Of a DNA stretch of 64,000 nt, positions 17,445 through 25,609 are shown one piece after another; position 1 is the first letter of the stretch; the number at the start of each line of letters is the position of its first letter. Source of the stretch: an uncultured Acidobacteriota bacterium. Its GTDB lineage: Bacteria; Acidobacteriota; Vicinamibacteria; Vicinamibacterales; CAVVIG01. The translations under genes and the position numbers were made by a program. Below the pieces are notes generated by a model. That model did not search any database and was not told the DNA's origin. It worked only from the letters and a program-made list of their open reading frames with translations. The stretch lies in the NCBI GenBank assembly GCA_902825985.1, contig CADEDC010000005.1, positions 6,297 through 70,296 on the forward strand, in the 5' to 3' direction.

Positions 17445-18199
17445 GCCGGGTGTCCAACGGCCCAGCGCAGCAGCGCTCCGTCGGCAAAAGCCGCCACCAT
17501 GGTTGCGGCCGCCAGGCAGGCGCCGAATGTGACGCTGACGCGCGGCGACGCCAGCCTGGCGCCGGCGAGCGTCGCGGCGACGAGCGGCGTCAGTGCCAGC
17601 GCCACCAGCAATCCCTGCCAGCCGAGGAACGCGCCGACCATCGCCAGCAACGTCGCGTTGCCGGTGGAGGGGGTGGCCTGACGCCGCAGCCGTGCCGCGA
17701 CGAACGCGATGACGAGCAAGCTGCCGGCGAGCGTCGCGCCGAGCAGCGACGCGCTCCAGCCGGGGTGGGCGAACATGCTGAAGATCACGCCGGCGCCGAT
17801 GCCGACCTGCGCAATTGGCGCGGGCAGGGTCCGGTGGCGCAGCGAGATCATGAAGAGCACGACCATGGAAGAAACGAGGACGACGCGCGAGTAGAGGAGC
17901 CAGCCGAAGCCATACTGAAGCGTAAGGCCGACGTAGAGCAGGCCGGTGATCAGCTCGACGATCGGGTATTGCCACGAGATGGACGTCCGGCAGCTCCGGC
18001 AGCGGGCGCGCAGCGCCAGAAAACTCACGACCGGGATGTTCTCCCACCAGGCCAGGAGGTGGCCGCAGCGCGGGCACCCAGAGGCCGGACGCGCGACCGA
18101 CTGGCCGACCGGCAGCCGCAGGATGCAGACGTTGAGGAAGCTGCCGATGAGCAGCCCCAGGGCCGCCATCTGGTATGGGAGGGCTTCGTCCGGCGTCAC
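17441..18199 (-). CDS. prepilin peptidase (A24) homologue lacking both catalytic aspartates
   Basis: 252 residues, polytopic. The N-terminal zinc/methyltransferase domain is intact (IGSFLNVCILRLP; CPRC at 42-45 and CRSC at 67-70). The peptidase domain is clearly homologous but has SLRHRTLPAP where active enzymes have DLRHxxLPD (S119 for the first Asp) and STGNATLLAMVGAFLGW where GxGDxKLLAMVGAFLGW is normal (N181 for the second Asp, T183 for Lys). A24 proteolysis therefore appears lost; N-methylation or a scaffold role could remain. No pilin genes lie nearby. Its stop overlaps the EamA start. Confidence 0.85.
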   Translation of the reverse strand: MTPDEALPYQMAALGLLIGSFLNVCILRLPVGQSVARPASGCPRCGHLLAWWENIPVVSFLALRARCRSCRTSISWQYPIVELITGLLYVGLTLQYGFGWLLYSRVVLVSSMVVLFMISLRHRTLPAPIAQVGIGAGVIFSMFAHPGWSASLLGATLAGSLLVIAFVAARLRRQATPSTGNATLLAMVGAFLGWQGLLVALALTPLVAATLAGARLASPRVSVTFGACLAAATMVAAFADGALLRWAVGHPA

Positions 18200-18350
18200 G
18201 GTCGCGCGCTCATCTGACCCCGGCGAAGCGAGCCGCCGTCCACAGTATCGCCAGCCAGCCGCGTGAACACGTCATTGATAGTAGCCGACGTCCGGCTGCC
18301 CCGAATCGGTGGAACCCGGTGGGTCTGACGCGCCGCGCCGACGCGATCGC

Positions 18351-18381
18351 GGCGGCCTCCGGTGTCCCGTCGGCGGCCGCC
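18351..18381 (-). terminator. possible terminator after uspA-like gene
   Basis: GGCGGCC and GGCCGCC form a 7-bp stem with a 17-base loop immediately after the stop of the minus-strand universal stress gene. No T tract. Confidence 0.25.
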
Positions 18382-18803
18382 TATTGCGCGCGCAGCAGCA
18401 GGACCGGGATCTTGACGATGTGGCGGACGCGGTCGACCGTGGTGCCGTTGACCACGTCGGCGAGGAAGCGATGGCCGTGCGTGGACATGGCGATGAGGTC
18501 CGAGTGATCGGCCTGAGAGACGCGGATCAGCTCGGTCGCCGGATCGCCCTTCGCGAGCTCGGTCCGAACACTGAACCCTTCACCCTGCAGGGTCGTCTGC
18601 AGCGCCGCGAGATACTCGCGGTCGGCCCGCATCTCTTCCGATTCCCGCAGTTTCAGTTCGTCGAAGTGGCGCGCCGCCCAGCCGTCGGCCACGTGCACGA
18701 GCAGCAGCTCGGCGCCGGTCAGGCGCGCGAGCTCGCGGATATGGGTCAGGATCGCCCGATCCGCATCGGAGTTCTCGATGGCCACCAGGATCTTCTTGTA
18801 CAT
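18381..18803 (-). CDS. universal stress protein A family
   Basis: 140-residue UspA domain: KKILVAIENSDADRAIL, LLLVHVADG, and the nucleotide-binding end STHGHRFLADVVNGTTVDRV then IPVLLL (a G-x2-G-x9-G-[ST]-like arrangement). Cytoplasmic stress protein, possibly ATP-binding. Starts 17 bases after the Nramp stop on the same strand, so it is co-transcribed with the metal transporter. Confidence 0.9.
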   Translation of the reverse strand: MYKKILVAIENSDADRAILTHIRELARLTGAELLLVHVADGWAARHFDELKLRESEEMRADREYLAALQTTLQGEGFSVRTELAKGDPATELIRVSQADHSDLIAMSTHGHRFLADVVNGTTVDRVRHIVKIPVLLLRAQ

Positions 18804-18820
18804 CGGCCGGGAACGCGATT

Positions 18821-20179
18821 TTACGACAGAAGATCGGCGATCGTCTGGTAGAGCAGCCACGCGTTCAACGCGGCGATCACCCCGGCCACCGTCCACGCGA
18901 GCACCTTCACCCATGGCGGGTTGGCGAACTCGCCCATTTTCGCCTTTTCGCCAGTGAATTTCACGAGCGGGAACACCGCGAACGGCAGCTGCAGGCTCAA
19001 GATGACCTGGCTGAGGATGAGCAGCGGGCCGGTGCCGCGTTCGCCGTACAGGACGATGACAATGATGGCCGGGATGATCGCGATGAGCCGCGTGATGAGG
19101 CGGCGCAGCCACGGGCGCAGCCGCAGGCTGATGAATCCTTCCATGACGATCTGGCCGGCCAGGGTGCCGGTCAACGTCGCGTTCTGGCCCGAGAAGAGCA
19201 GCGCCAGCGCGAACACCGTGCTCGCCACGGTGGTGCCGAGCAGTGGTGACAGCATCCTGTAGGCGTCGGAGATGTCGGCGATGCTCTCGTATTCGGTGCC
19301 GTGGAATGTGGCGGCGGCGACGACGAGAATCGCGCCGTTGATGAACAGCGCCGACATCAGCGCCACCGACGAGTCGATGGTGGCGAAGCGGATCGCCTCC
19401 CGCTTGCTCTCCACGTCGTCCCGGTACTTGCGCGTCTGGACGATCGAAGAATGGAGATAGAGGTTGTGGGGCATGACGGTGGCGCCCAGGATGCCAATCG
19501 CGATGTAGAGCATGTCCTGGTTGCGCAGGATGTCGAAGCTCGGCACGGCGCCGGCGAGGATTCCGGCAGCATCCGGCTTCGACAGGTAGATCTCGACGGC
19601 GAACGACACGGCGATGAGGAAGATCAGCGTGATGACGAGCGCCTCGACGTAGCGGAAGCCGCGGTGCTGCAGATACAGCACGATGAGTACGTCGAGGGCC
19701 GTCAGGCAGACCCCCCAGATGAGCGGCAGGCCGAACAGCAGGTTCAGCGCGATAGCAGCGCCGAGCACCTCCGCGAGGTCGCAGGCGGCGATCGCGATCT
19801 CGCAGAGCAGCCACAGGGCGAAGGTCGTCGTCGGCGAGTAGTGGTCCCGGCAGGCCTGGGCGAGGTCGCGGCCGCTGGCAATGCCGAGCCGGGCCGCGAG
19901 TGCCTGAAGCAGGATGGCCATCAGGTTGGAGATGACGATGACGCTCAGCAGGGCGTAGCCGAAGCGGGCGCCGCCGGCGATGTCGGTGGCCCAGTTGCCC
20001 GGGTCCATGTAACCGACCGCGACCAGGTAGCCTGGGCCCGCGAATGCGAGCAGCTTGCGCCAGAATCCGGCGCCATGCGGGACGGCCACGGAGCCGTGGA
20101 CCTCGGGAAGCGACACCTCGCTTGCCGCACGCCTCCAGCCGTTAGTAGGTTGCGTGCCGTTGGTCGTGGTCGCCGGCAT
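18821..20179 (-). CDS. mntH: Nramp-family divalent metal transporter
   Basis: 452 residues, about eleven membrane segments. The TM1 motif DPGN is at residues 59-62 and the TM6 motif MPHN with following LYLHSS is near residue 240; both contribute the Mn2+/Fe2+ site of NRAMP proteins. It imports manganese or iron with protons across the inner membrane. The N-terminal ~35 residues are a hydrophilic extension. A palindrome sits in the leader (20182-20197). Confidence 0.9.
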   Translation of the reverse strand: MPATTTNGTQPTNGWRRAASEVSLPEVHGSVAVPHGAGFWRKLLAFAGPGYLVAVGYMDPGNWATDIAGGARFGYALLSVIVISNLMAILLQALAARLGIASGRDLAQACRDHYSPTTTFALWLLCEIAIAACDLAEVLGAAIALNLLFGLPLIWGVCLTALDVLIVLYLQHRGFRYVEALVITLIFLIAVSFAVEIYLSKPDAAGILAGAVPSFDILRNQDMLYIAIGILGATVMPHNLYLHSSIVQTRKYRDDVESKREAIRFATIDSSVALMSALFINGAILVVAAATFHGTEYESIADISDAYRMLSPLLGTTVASTVFALALLFSGQNATLTGTLAGQIVMEGFISLRLRPWLRRLITRLIAIIPAIIVIVLYGERGTGPLLILSQVILSLQLPFAVFPLVKFTGEKAKMGEFANPPWVKVLAWTVAGVIAALNAWLLYQTIADLLS

Positions 20180-20181
20180 GA

Positions 20182-20197
20182 TTTTGAAAGCTCAAAA
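20182..20197. promoter_or_regulatory. palindrome next to the mntH start
   Basis: TTTTGA-AAGC-TCAAAA, an A+T-rich inverted repeat ending 3 bases upstream of the mntH ATG in otherwise G+C-rich DNA. Position suggests an operator or RNA element for a metal-responsive regulator; the sequence is not a Fur or MntR consensus I know. A weak -10 (TACACT, 20209-20214, minus strand) lies upstream. Confidence 0.45.
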
Positions 20198-20287
20198 AAG
20201 GTAATTCGAGTGTAGCACGCTTCTCGAGCTACCCGACGACGGGCGCCGGCCATGGGCTACCCGGATCGGGCAGTTACTACCCGTGCA

Positions 20288-20303
20288 GGCCAGTTGGTTA
20301 GAG
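20288..20303. promoter_or_regulatory. palindrome A (candidate enhancer), GGCCAG-N4-TTAGAG
   Basis: Imperfect copy of the GGCCAR-N4-TTRGCC element found at 23463, 27963 and 28062. It lies about 45-60 bases upstream of the -24/-12 element at 20346. Confidence 0.4.
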
Positions 20304-20345
20304 GACTTTCTCAGGCTTTTTGAAGTCGCGCCTGCCCCGTCGGCG

Positions 20346-20360
20346 TGGCACGGAGGGTGC
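20346..20360 (+). promoter_or_regulatory. sigma-54 (-24/-12) promoter of first HTH gene
   Basis: TGGCAC-GGAGG-GTGC with correct GG-N10-GC spacing, the sigma-54 pattern (consensus TGGCAC-N5-TTGC). Expected transcription start near 20372, just before the GTG at 20374. Confidence 0.65.
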
Positions 20361-20373
20361 CGGCCACAGGGGC

Positions 20374-20937
20374 GTGGCTTACGTATCCCAGCCGTTCCGT
20401 ACGTTACTGATCCAGGACGCCGCCAGATTGATGGGCGTTTCGCGCCGCACGGTGTACTACCGGCTTCGTGAGGGCCGGCTCCAGTCGGTCAAGACGCGCG
20501 GCGGTTCGCGCCGGATCGTGGTGCCGTCCATCGAGTGGTTGCGCCGCCAGGGCCTGCGGAAGAATGCGGCGCTTCGACGGCGAGAGAAGGCCGGCGGCGT
20601 CGACTCCCGATCAGAGACCAAAACGCAACCGCTTCAGATACAGCCCCTTGCGCGAGATTCCGAGGGTTCGGGCGGTGTCGTCGAGCCTTCCGCTGCTGGT
20701 CTTCAGCGCGGCGGCGATCATGTCGCGCTCCATCCGGGCGAGCGCGGCGTTCAGCGTTTCGTGGCGGAGGCCGCGTCCATCCCGCGCGACATCCGCCTGA
20801 CCGTGCCGTCCGCGCCGGATATCGGGCGACAGCGCGTCGGCCGTGATGCGGGTGTCGTTGTCGGCCAGGGCGACGACCCGCCGCAGTTCGTTGCTCAGCT
20901 CGCGGACGTTACCGGGCCAATGGTAGAGCCCCAGTAG
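20374..20937 (+). CDS. small MerR/excisionase-type HTH protein, with antisense C-terminal extension
   Basis: The first ~55 residues are a winged-helix excisionase-type DNA-binding domain (IQDAARLMGVSRRTVYYRL, then EGRLQSVKTRGGSRRIVV), closely matching the paralogue at 27561. The frame then has no stop until 20937, so 327 bases run antisense through the end of the sigma-54 regulator and give ~110 Pro/Gly/Arg-rich residues of no recognisable fold. Either the original stop was lost or the product really carries this tail. Start uncertain: GTG 20374 is nearly leaderless relative to the sigma-54 promoter. Predicted DNA-binding regulator. Confidence 0.55.
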   Translation: MAYVSQPFRTLLIQDAARLMGVSRRTVYYRLREGRLQSVKTRGGSRRIVVPSIEWLRRQGLRKNAALRRREKAGGVDSRSETKTQPLQIQPLARDSEGSGGVVEPSAAGLQRGGDHVALHPGERGVQRFVAEAASIPRDIRLTVPSAPDIGRQRVGRDAGVVVGQGDDPPQFVAQLADVTGPMVEPQ

Positions 20938-23337
20938 TTCGAGCGCCTCGTCATCGAGCTGGATTTGCCCCTTCTCGTATTCTGTGGCGGCCTTCTGGAC
21001 GAAATGACGGGCCAGGAACGGGATTTCGTCGCGCCGCTCGCGAAGCGGCGGGATGCTCAACGGCACGACGCGCAGCCGGTAGAAGAGGTCGGCGCGGAAT
21101 CGGCCCTCCTGCACCAGCCGCTCGAGATTCGCGTTCGTCGCGGCAATGATCCGGGTGGCCACCTGCACGGGTTCGGCTTCACCCAGGGGGTTGATCTCGC
21201 CTGATTCCAGGAACCGCAGCAGCTTCGGCTGCAGGTCGAGCGTCAACTCGCCGACCTCGTCGAGAAACAGCGTGCCGTCCTTGGCGATGCGAACGACGCC
21301 GGGGTGGTCACGCTCGGCGCCGGTGAACGCGCCGCGGCGGTAGCCGAAGAGGTGGCTCTCGAGCAGGTCGCGTGGAACCGCGGTGCAGTTGAAGGGGACG
21401 AACGGGCGTCCCGGGCGATTCGAGTAGCGGTGCAGCGCGCGCGCGACGATTTCCTTGCCAGTGCCGCTCTCACCCGTGATGAGGACGCTCGCCGAGGTCG
21501 GCGCGACTTTTCTCACCAGTCGCATCACCTCGCGCATCGCGCCTTGAATCACGGCGTCATCGTCGGCATCCTGCAGTTCTTCGACCGGCCAGAGTCCGAG
21601 GCGTTCTTCGCGCTCGGCGCGCGCCGCATCGAGATCGCGGACGACCTCGAGCAGGGAGGACACCGCGTTGACAGTGGCAATTCCGTCGACGTTGCGCATC
21701 GGTTCGTAGGTGAGCTCGATGCTGCGGTTGCGTGACGTGCCGATGCAGATGGTCCGGCTCTGTAGCGGAGCAGTGCCGTCGTCCGGAACGGGAATGGCGT
21801 GGGCCGCGAGATGTTCGACGCGACCGTCGTCGTGACGAGCCGCAGCCGAGACGCGGGCGATGCATCCGGTGGCCGCCAGCACTTCGACGAGGTCTGTCGC
21901 GAGGAGTTCCGGCCGGCCGACGTGAAGCAGCAACGCGAGGACGTCCTGCACGGCGCGAGCGGCGTGTGACGCCTGCGCCGGGTCGGGCGGTGACAGCCGC
22001 TGGGCGATTGGCAGGGACACTCCGAGCGACGCAGACGCGCGTTGCAGCTGCATCTGTCCCGGGCGATGCCGCAGGCCATCGTATACGCGGGCTGCTCGGC
22101 CGAAGTGAGCGATACCGGAGGCTTCGCGCGATCCGGCGACTGCCGATCCGAGGACGCGTTCGTAGTGGGCCAGCAGTTCAACCGGCAGCGTCGCGACGGA
22201 GGTCCGCAGGCTGTCGACGAGCGTGATCAGTTCACTGTATCGACCCTGCAGGCACAGAATCTCTGCGCGGGTCAGATCGCACAGGTTGCGCAGCAGTCGA
22301 TCTCCTGAACGCTCGGCGAGTTCGTAGGCCAGAGCAGTTTGCCTGAGGGCGTCTTCGTACCGACCCTCGTGCTGCATCACAACGGCGCGCGTTAACTGAG
22401 CGTGGCGGTGTGTGTAGAGCGTTAAGTCCGATTCTGACCGCATGGCGGCATCAACCGAGTCGAGACACTGGTTGGCTGCTTCGATATGCCCCTCGAAGAG
22501 GTTCAACCTAGCGGTACTCTCAGCGAGCCCCTTGCAGTACTCGCCGTCCGTTTGCAGCTCATCAGCCGCACGTCGGTAAAAGTCGCGCGCCTTTTCCCAG
22601 GAGCCTTCAAGTACGAAAAGGTTTCCGAGATTCCCAAGGCATGCACGTTTTACCGCGGCCGCACCGCTCAACTCTGACGCGGCAGACGCAGCAATGGCAT
22701 GCTTCATACCTGTCTCGAAGTCTCCCTCGATCAGAGCGAGGCCAACGAGCGTGTTCTCAGCCAATGCCGTAAGCCAGACATTTGGGGTGTAGTTCAAAAG
22801 CTTGAGGCCCAGCACTGTATGCCGCCGTGCGGTCTGCCGGGCCCCGTGCTTGGCTGCGACCTCGCCCACGAAGACATGAAGTGCCGCTGATGTGAGGGGG
22901 TCGCCCAGTTTGACTACCTCAAGCCTGCACTGTGAGATCCAGGGCGCAGAGGCTTGAGCGGATAGCTTTCCACACTGGGCAACGAGCAGTCTTAGTTGGA
23001 CCCAGCACACGCGTCTGGCGTCATTAGCTTGACGGGCAAGCTCCAGTGCTTTAACAAAAAGCTCAATGCCTCTGTCGAACCGGCCCTCATCTAACTCGAT
23101 TCGTCCAAGAGCTGCCCGGCAGTCCGCTTGATAGGCCGGGGCGAGCAACCTTGAGCGCAGCGCCCGTTCAGCCAAATGGCGGGCCCTGCCATAGTCTCCC
23201 AATCGTTCCAGTAGTTCGATCCGAAGGATGTCCGCCCGTTGTCGTTCCGCAGTCGTGACTGTGGCGCCGTTGAGGGCGCGAAGCGCTTCTGCAAAGCGTC
23301 CTTCGTTGGCTAGGACAAGCGTGTCTTGTAGTCGCAT
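20611..23337 (-). CDS. sigma-54-dependent enhancer-binding protein with TPR sensor
   Basis: 908-residue transcription activator. N-terminal ~430 residues are helical TPR-like repeats (ANEGRFAEALRALNGA; LGDYGRARHLAERAL; ELDEGRFDRGIELFVKAL), then a GAF-like linker domain (~470-590). The AAA+ core has Walker A GESGTGKE near residue 622, the sigma-54 contact loop GAFTGA near 671, Walker B GTLFLDEVGEL and arginine finger region FRADLFYRLRVVPLSIPPLRER. A Fis-type HTH ends the protein (DDTARTLGISRKGLYLKRL). It should remodel sigma-54 polymerase at -24/-12 promoters, two of which flank this cluster. The TPR half is visibly lower in G+C than the rest. Confidence 0.92.
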   Translation of the reverse strand: MRLQDTLVLANEGRFAEALRALNGATVTTAERQRADILRIELLERLGDYGRARHLAERALRSRLLAPAYQADCRAALGRIELDEGRFDRGIELFVKALELARQANDARRVCWVQLRLLVAQCGKLSAQASAPWISQCRLEVVKLGDPLTSAALHVFVGEVAAKHGARQTARRHTVLGLKLLNYTPNVWLTALAENTLVGLALIEGDFETGMKHAIAASAASELSGAAAVKRACLGNLGNLFVLEGSWEKARDFYRRAADELQTDGEYCKGLAESTARLNLFEGHIEAANQCLDSVDAAMRSESDLTLYTHRHAQLTRAVVMQHEGRYEDALRQTALAYELAERSGDRLLRNLCDLTRAEILCLQGRYSELITLVDSLRTSVATLPVELLAHYERVLGSAVAGSREASGIAHFGRAARVYDGLRHRPGQMQLQRASASLGVSLPIAQRLSPPDPAQASHAARAVQDVLALLLHVGRPELLATDLVEVLAATGCIARVSAAARHDDGRVEHLAAHAIPVPDDGTAPLQSRTICIGTSRNRSIELTYEPMRNVDGIATVNAVSSLLEVVRDLDAARAEREERLGLWPVEELQDADDDAVIQGAMREVMRLVRKVAPTSASVLITGESGTGKEIVARALHRYSNRPGRPFVPFNCTAVPRDLLESHLFGYRRGAFTGAERDHPGVVRIAKDGTLFLDEVGELTLDLQPKLLRFLESGEINPLGEAEPVQVATRIIAATNANLERLVQEGRFRADLFYRLRVVPLSIPPLRERRDEIPFLARHFVQKAATEYEKGQIQLDDEALELLGLYHWPGNVRELSNELRRVVALADNDTRITADALSPDIRRGRHGQADVARDGRGLRHETLNAALARMERDMIAAALKTSSGRLDDTARTLGISRKGLYLKRLRFGL

Positions 23338-23462
23338 CTACGTCGGCCTCAATGTGCGAGGCATTGTCATCCAACGAGGCCAAGACGGGAGCGGTCGAAA
23401 TTGCCTTGCTTGCGCTTTTTGTGCAGAAACCGGCGGCGGGAACCGATGCGACTGGCCTAATC

Positions 23463-23478
23463 GGCTAAGAAGCTGGCC
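23463..23478. promoter_or_regulatory. palindrome B upstream of the sigma-54 regulator gene
   Basis: On the minus strand GGCCAG-CTTC-TTAGCC, an imperfect member of the GGCCAR-N4-TTRGCC family, 126 bases upstream of the regulator's ATG. Compatible with autoregulation. No -24/-12 element was found between it and the gene. Confidence 0.45.
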
Positions 23479-23515
23479 ATTTTTCTTCCCACGAACGGTT
23501 TTCTGAGCGCTTAGG

Positions 23516-25489
23516 TCAGTGGATGCTGGGACCGAAACGTCCAGAGGTCGGTCGGTTGCCGAGCCTCGGGCGGTCGGCAGGCGCGCCATCCTTGGCAACG
23601 GCGGGCCGAAGGCTCATCCCGATGTAGCGGGCGGCCATCTCGATGATGCGGCGATGGTCTTCTGTGAAACCGTCCGAGCTGGATGAGTAGACGGTGAACA
23701 CGCCGACAAGTTGCTCCTGGACCAGCAGCGGCGTGCTGAGACAGGTGCGCAGCCGCGGGTTGATGCTCTTGGCGACTTCGCCGAGGTCGAGCACCGCGTC
23801 AGAGTTCATCATCGTCTGACGGTTGGCAGCAACCCAACCACTGAGACGCTGGCCAGGGGCGATGCGCATGTCGCGCACGAGCAGCGCACCTTCGCCAACC
23901 GAGTAGGTGGCGACGATCTCGTCGGTCGTGTCGTCATACGTGAAATAAACCGCGAGAACGAATGGTATCAGGCGACGAATTTTCGAGGAGATCGCGTCGA
24001 CACTCTGCGAAAAATTCGGCTGCTCGTTCAGGATGGTCGTCAGCTCGAACACGGTTCGCATCTCGTCCGAGCCGGCAGCGATGTTCTCGAAGCCGGCGGT
24101 CTGCTGCTCGGACTCTCGAGGCTGCGCCGCTGCCGTCGTAATGTCCTTCAGCATCGACTCCGTCGGCGCCGGGTCGTGGGCTGCCGGTGCTATCTCGGTG
24201 TGCACCCGAATGAACGTATCCACGATGAGCGGGTCGTACATCGTCCCGCGGCGTTCGAGCAGAATGGCGATCGCGTCGTCGTCGGACAGCTTTGGGCGAT
24301 ACGGTCGGTCTGACGTGAGGGCATCGAAGCAGTCGACTACCGACAGGATGCGTGCCCCAATCGGGATGTCGGTGCCCTTGAGACCGGCGGGATAGCCGGT
24401 GCCGTCCCAGTTCTCGTGATGGTGACGGACGATTGGCACGACCGGATACGGGAATTCGATCGCCGAGAGTATGTCCGCGCCGACCGACGCGTGGACCTTC
24501 ATCTTCTCGAATTCGGCGCCGGTGAGCTTGCCCGGCTTGTTCAGGATGTATTCGGGCACGGCCAGCTTGCCCATGTCGTGCAGCAGCGCCGCCGCCTCGA
24601 TGGCGCGAATCAGCTTCTCTTCCGAAACTCCGACGCGCCGCGCCAACCCGACCGCGTAACTCTGAACCCGGCGGATGTGACCGTGCGTGATCTGGTCCTT
24701 CGCGTCGATCGCCATGGCCAGGGTCTCGATGGTCGAGAGGTAGAGGCGGTTGAGCTCCGTCAGGTGTTTGTTCGTGTCATCGACGCGCCCCATGGCGGTG
24801 CGGAACGTGAGGTACATGACGACGAGCAACGGCACCATGATGGCAAGCGCGCTGAAGTCGAGCTCCCGCGTGTAGGTGACAATCAGCGCGGCGACCGACG
24901 CACCGCTGAAATACGTCACCGACAGCCAGGTGAAGTTCTGCCACCACACCTGCACCGCCGACTTGCCGGTTTCCAGGGCCACCACGAACGCCACCAGCCC
25001 GCTGTTCAGAAGGAAGTAGAGCGTTGTGAACAGGAATAGCGGCAGGAACAGCGCCGGCAGCGGCGTCGCCGCCTGGGCGTACGGAGCGATACCCGACGTC
25101 AGAAAGAACGCCTGTCCGGAAAGCCAGATGGAGACCGACGGCGCGGCGAGGTTGAAAAGGACGCGGTGTGCGGGGCGCCCCTGCGGTTTCATCCAGAAAA
25201 GGATGACCAGACACTCGAGCAGGACGGTGATGGCGCCGGCTGCCGGTCCGAACAGCAGCACCGAAGCGAATACGAACGTCTCGGAGACGGAGATGTGTGC
25301 GTTGACCGCCGGCACCTTGACCGTGAAGGAACCGGTCAGCAACGTGAGCCCAGCCAGGATCAGCCACTGGGTGCCAATCGGACTGACATACAAGGTGTTG
25401 AGCGAGTACAACACCGTCGCGGCGCCGAGCAGCACCACAACGCTGACATAGGCTCTGACCTTGGGCGCTAGCTTGAAGAATTCGTCCAT
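23516..25489 (-). CDS. membrane HD-GYP phosphodiesterase with GAF domain
   Basis: 657 residues from ATG 25489 (a TTG at 25531 would add 14). The first ~230 residues contain seven to eight hydrophobic segments forming a MASE-like membrane sensor. An HD-GYP domain follows (TNKHLTELNR linker; HGHIRRVQSYAVGLARRVG; LLHDMGKLAVPEYILNKPG; HHHENWDGTGYPAGLKG; DCFDALTSDRPYR), expected to hydrolyse cyclic-di-GMP. The C-terminal ~180 residues are a GAF domain (LSGWVAANRQTMMNSDA; LVGVFTVYS). It lies between the S8 protease and the sigma-54 regulator on the same strand, linking second-messenger control with the cluster. Confidence 0.9.
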   Translation of the reverse strand: MDEFFKLAPKVRAYVSVVVLLGAATVLYSLNTLYVSPIGTQWLILAGLTLLTGSFTVKVPAVNAHISVSETFVFASVLLFGPAAGAITVLLECLVILFWMKPQGRPAHRVLFNLAAPSVSIWLSGQAFFLTSGIAPYAQAATPLPALFLPLFLFTTLYFLLNSGLVAFVVALETGKSAVQVWWQNFTWLSVTYFSGASVAALIVTYTRELDFSALAIMVPLLVVMYLTFRTAMGRVDDTNKHLTELNRLYLSTIETLAMAIDAKDQITHGHIRRVQSYAVGLARRVGVSEEKLIRAIEAAALLHDMGKLAVPEYILNKPGKLTGAEFEKMKVHASVGADILSAIEFPYPVVPIVRHHHENWDGTGYPAGLKGTDIPIGARILSVVDCFDALTSDRPYRPKLSDDDAIAILLERRGTMYDPLIVDTFIRVHTEIAPAAHDPAPTESMLKDITTAAAQPRESEQQTAGFENIAAGSDEMRTVFELTTILNEQPNFSQSVDAISSKIRRLIPFVLAVYFTYDDTTDEIVATYSVGEGALLVRDMRIAPGQRLSGWVAANRQTMMNSDAVLDLGEVAKSINPRLRTCLSTPLLVQEQLVGVFTVYSSSSDGFTEDHRRIIEMAARYIGMSLRPAVAKDGAPADRPRLGNRPTSGRFGPSIH

Positions 25490-25539
25490 CGGGGCCGAAA
25501 CCAGTCTAACTGGCAAGTTCCGGCCCTTCAATTATCGGG

Positions 25540-25609
25540 CTATTCGCCCCAAACGATTAGTGTCTTCATCGTCTTAGCTCCATCTGAAATCAGTGTGGTA
25601 TCGAAGGCA
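25540..25609 (-). pseudogene. out-of-frame tail of the S8 protease repeat region
   Basis: After the TAG ending the protease (25610-25612), the next frame continues GDSAFDTTLISDGAKTMK and closes with LIVWGE then TAG at 25540. LIVWGE matches the TIVWG unit, so the original protein probably ended here and a small indel in the TTTGGGGAT stretch brought an earlier stop into frame. Confidence 0.5.

Noticed and set aside
20374-20560. HTH genes as prophage excisionases marking an integrated element
   Set aside because: No integrase, att-like direct repeats or phage genes are near; the only tyrosine recombinase (61907) is a housekeeping XerC in its conserved context.
23338-23462. -24/-12 element upstream of the sigma-54 regulator itself
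   Set aside because: No GG-N10-GC pair found on the minus strand; the closest (GG-N11-GC) has wrong spacing.
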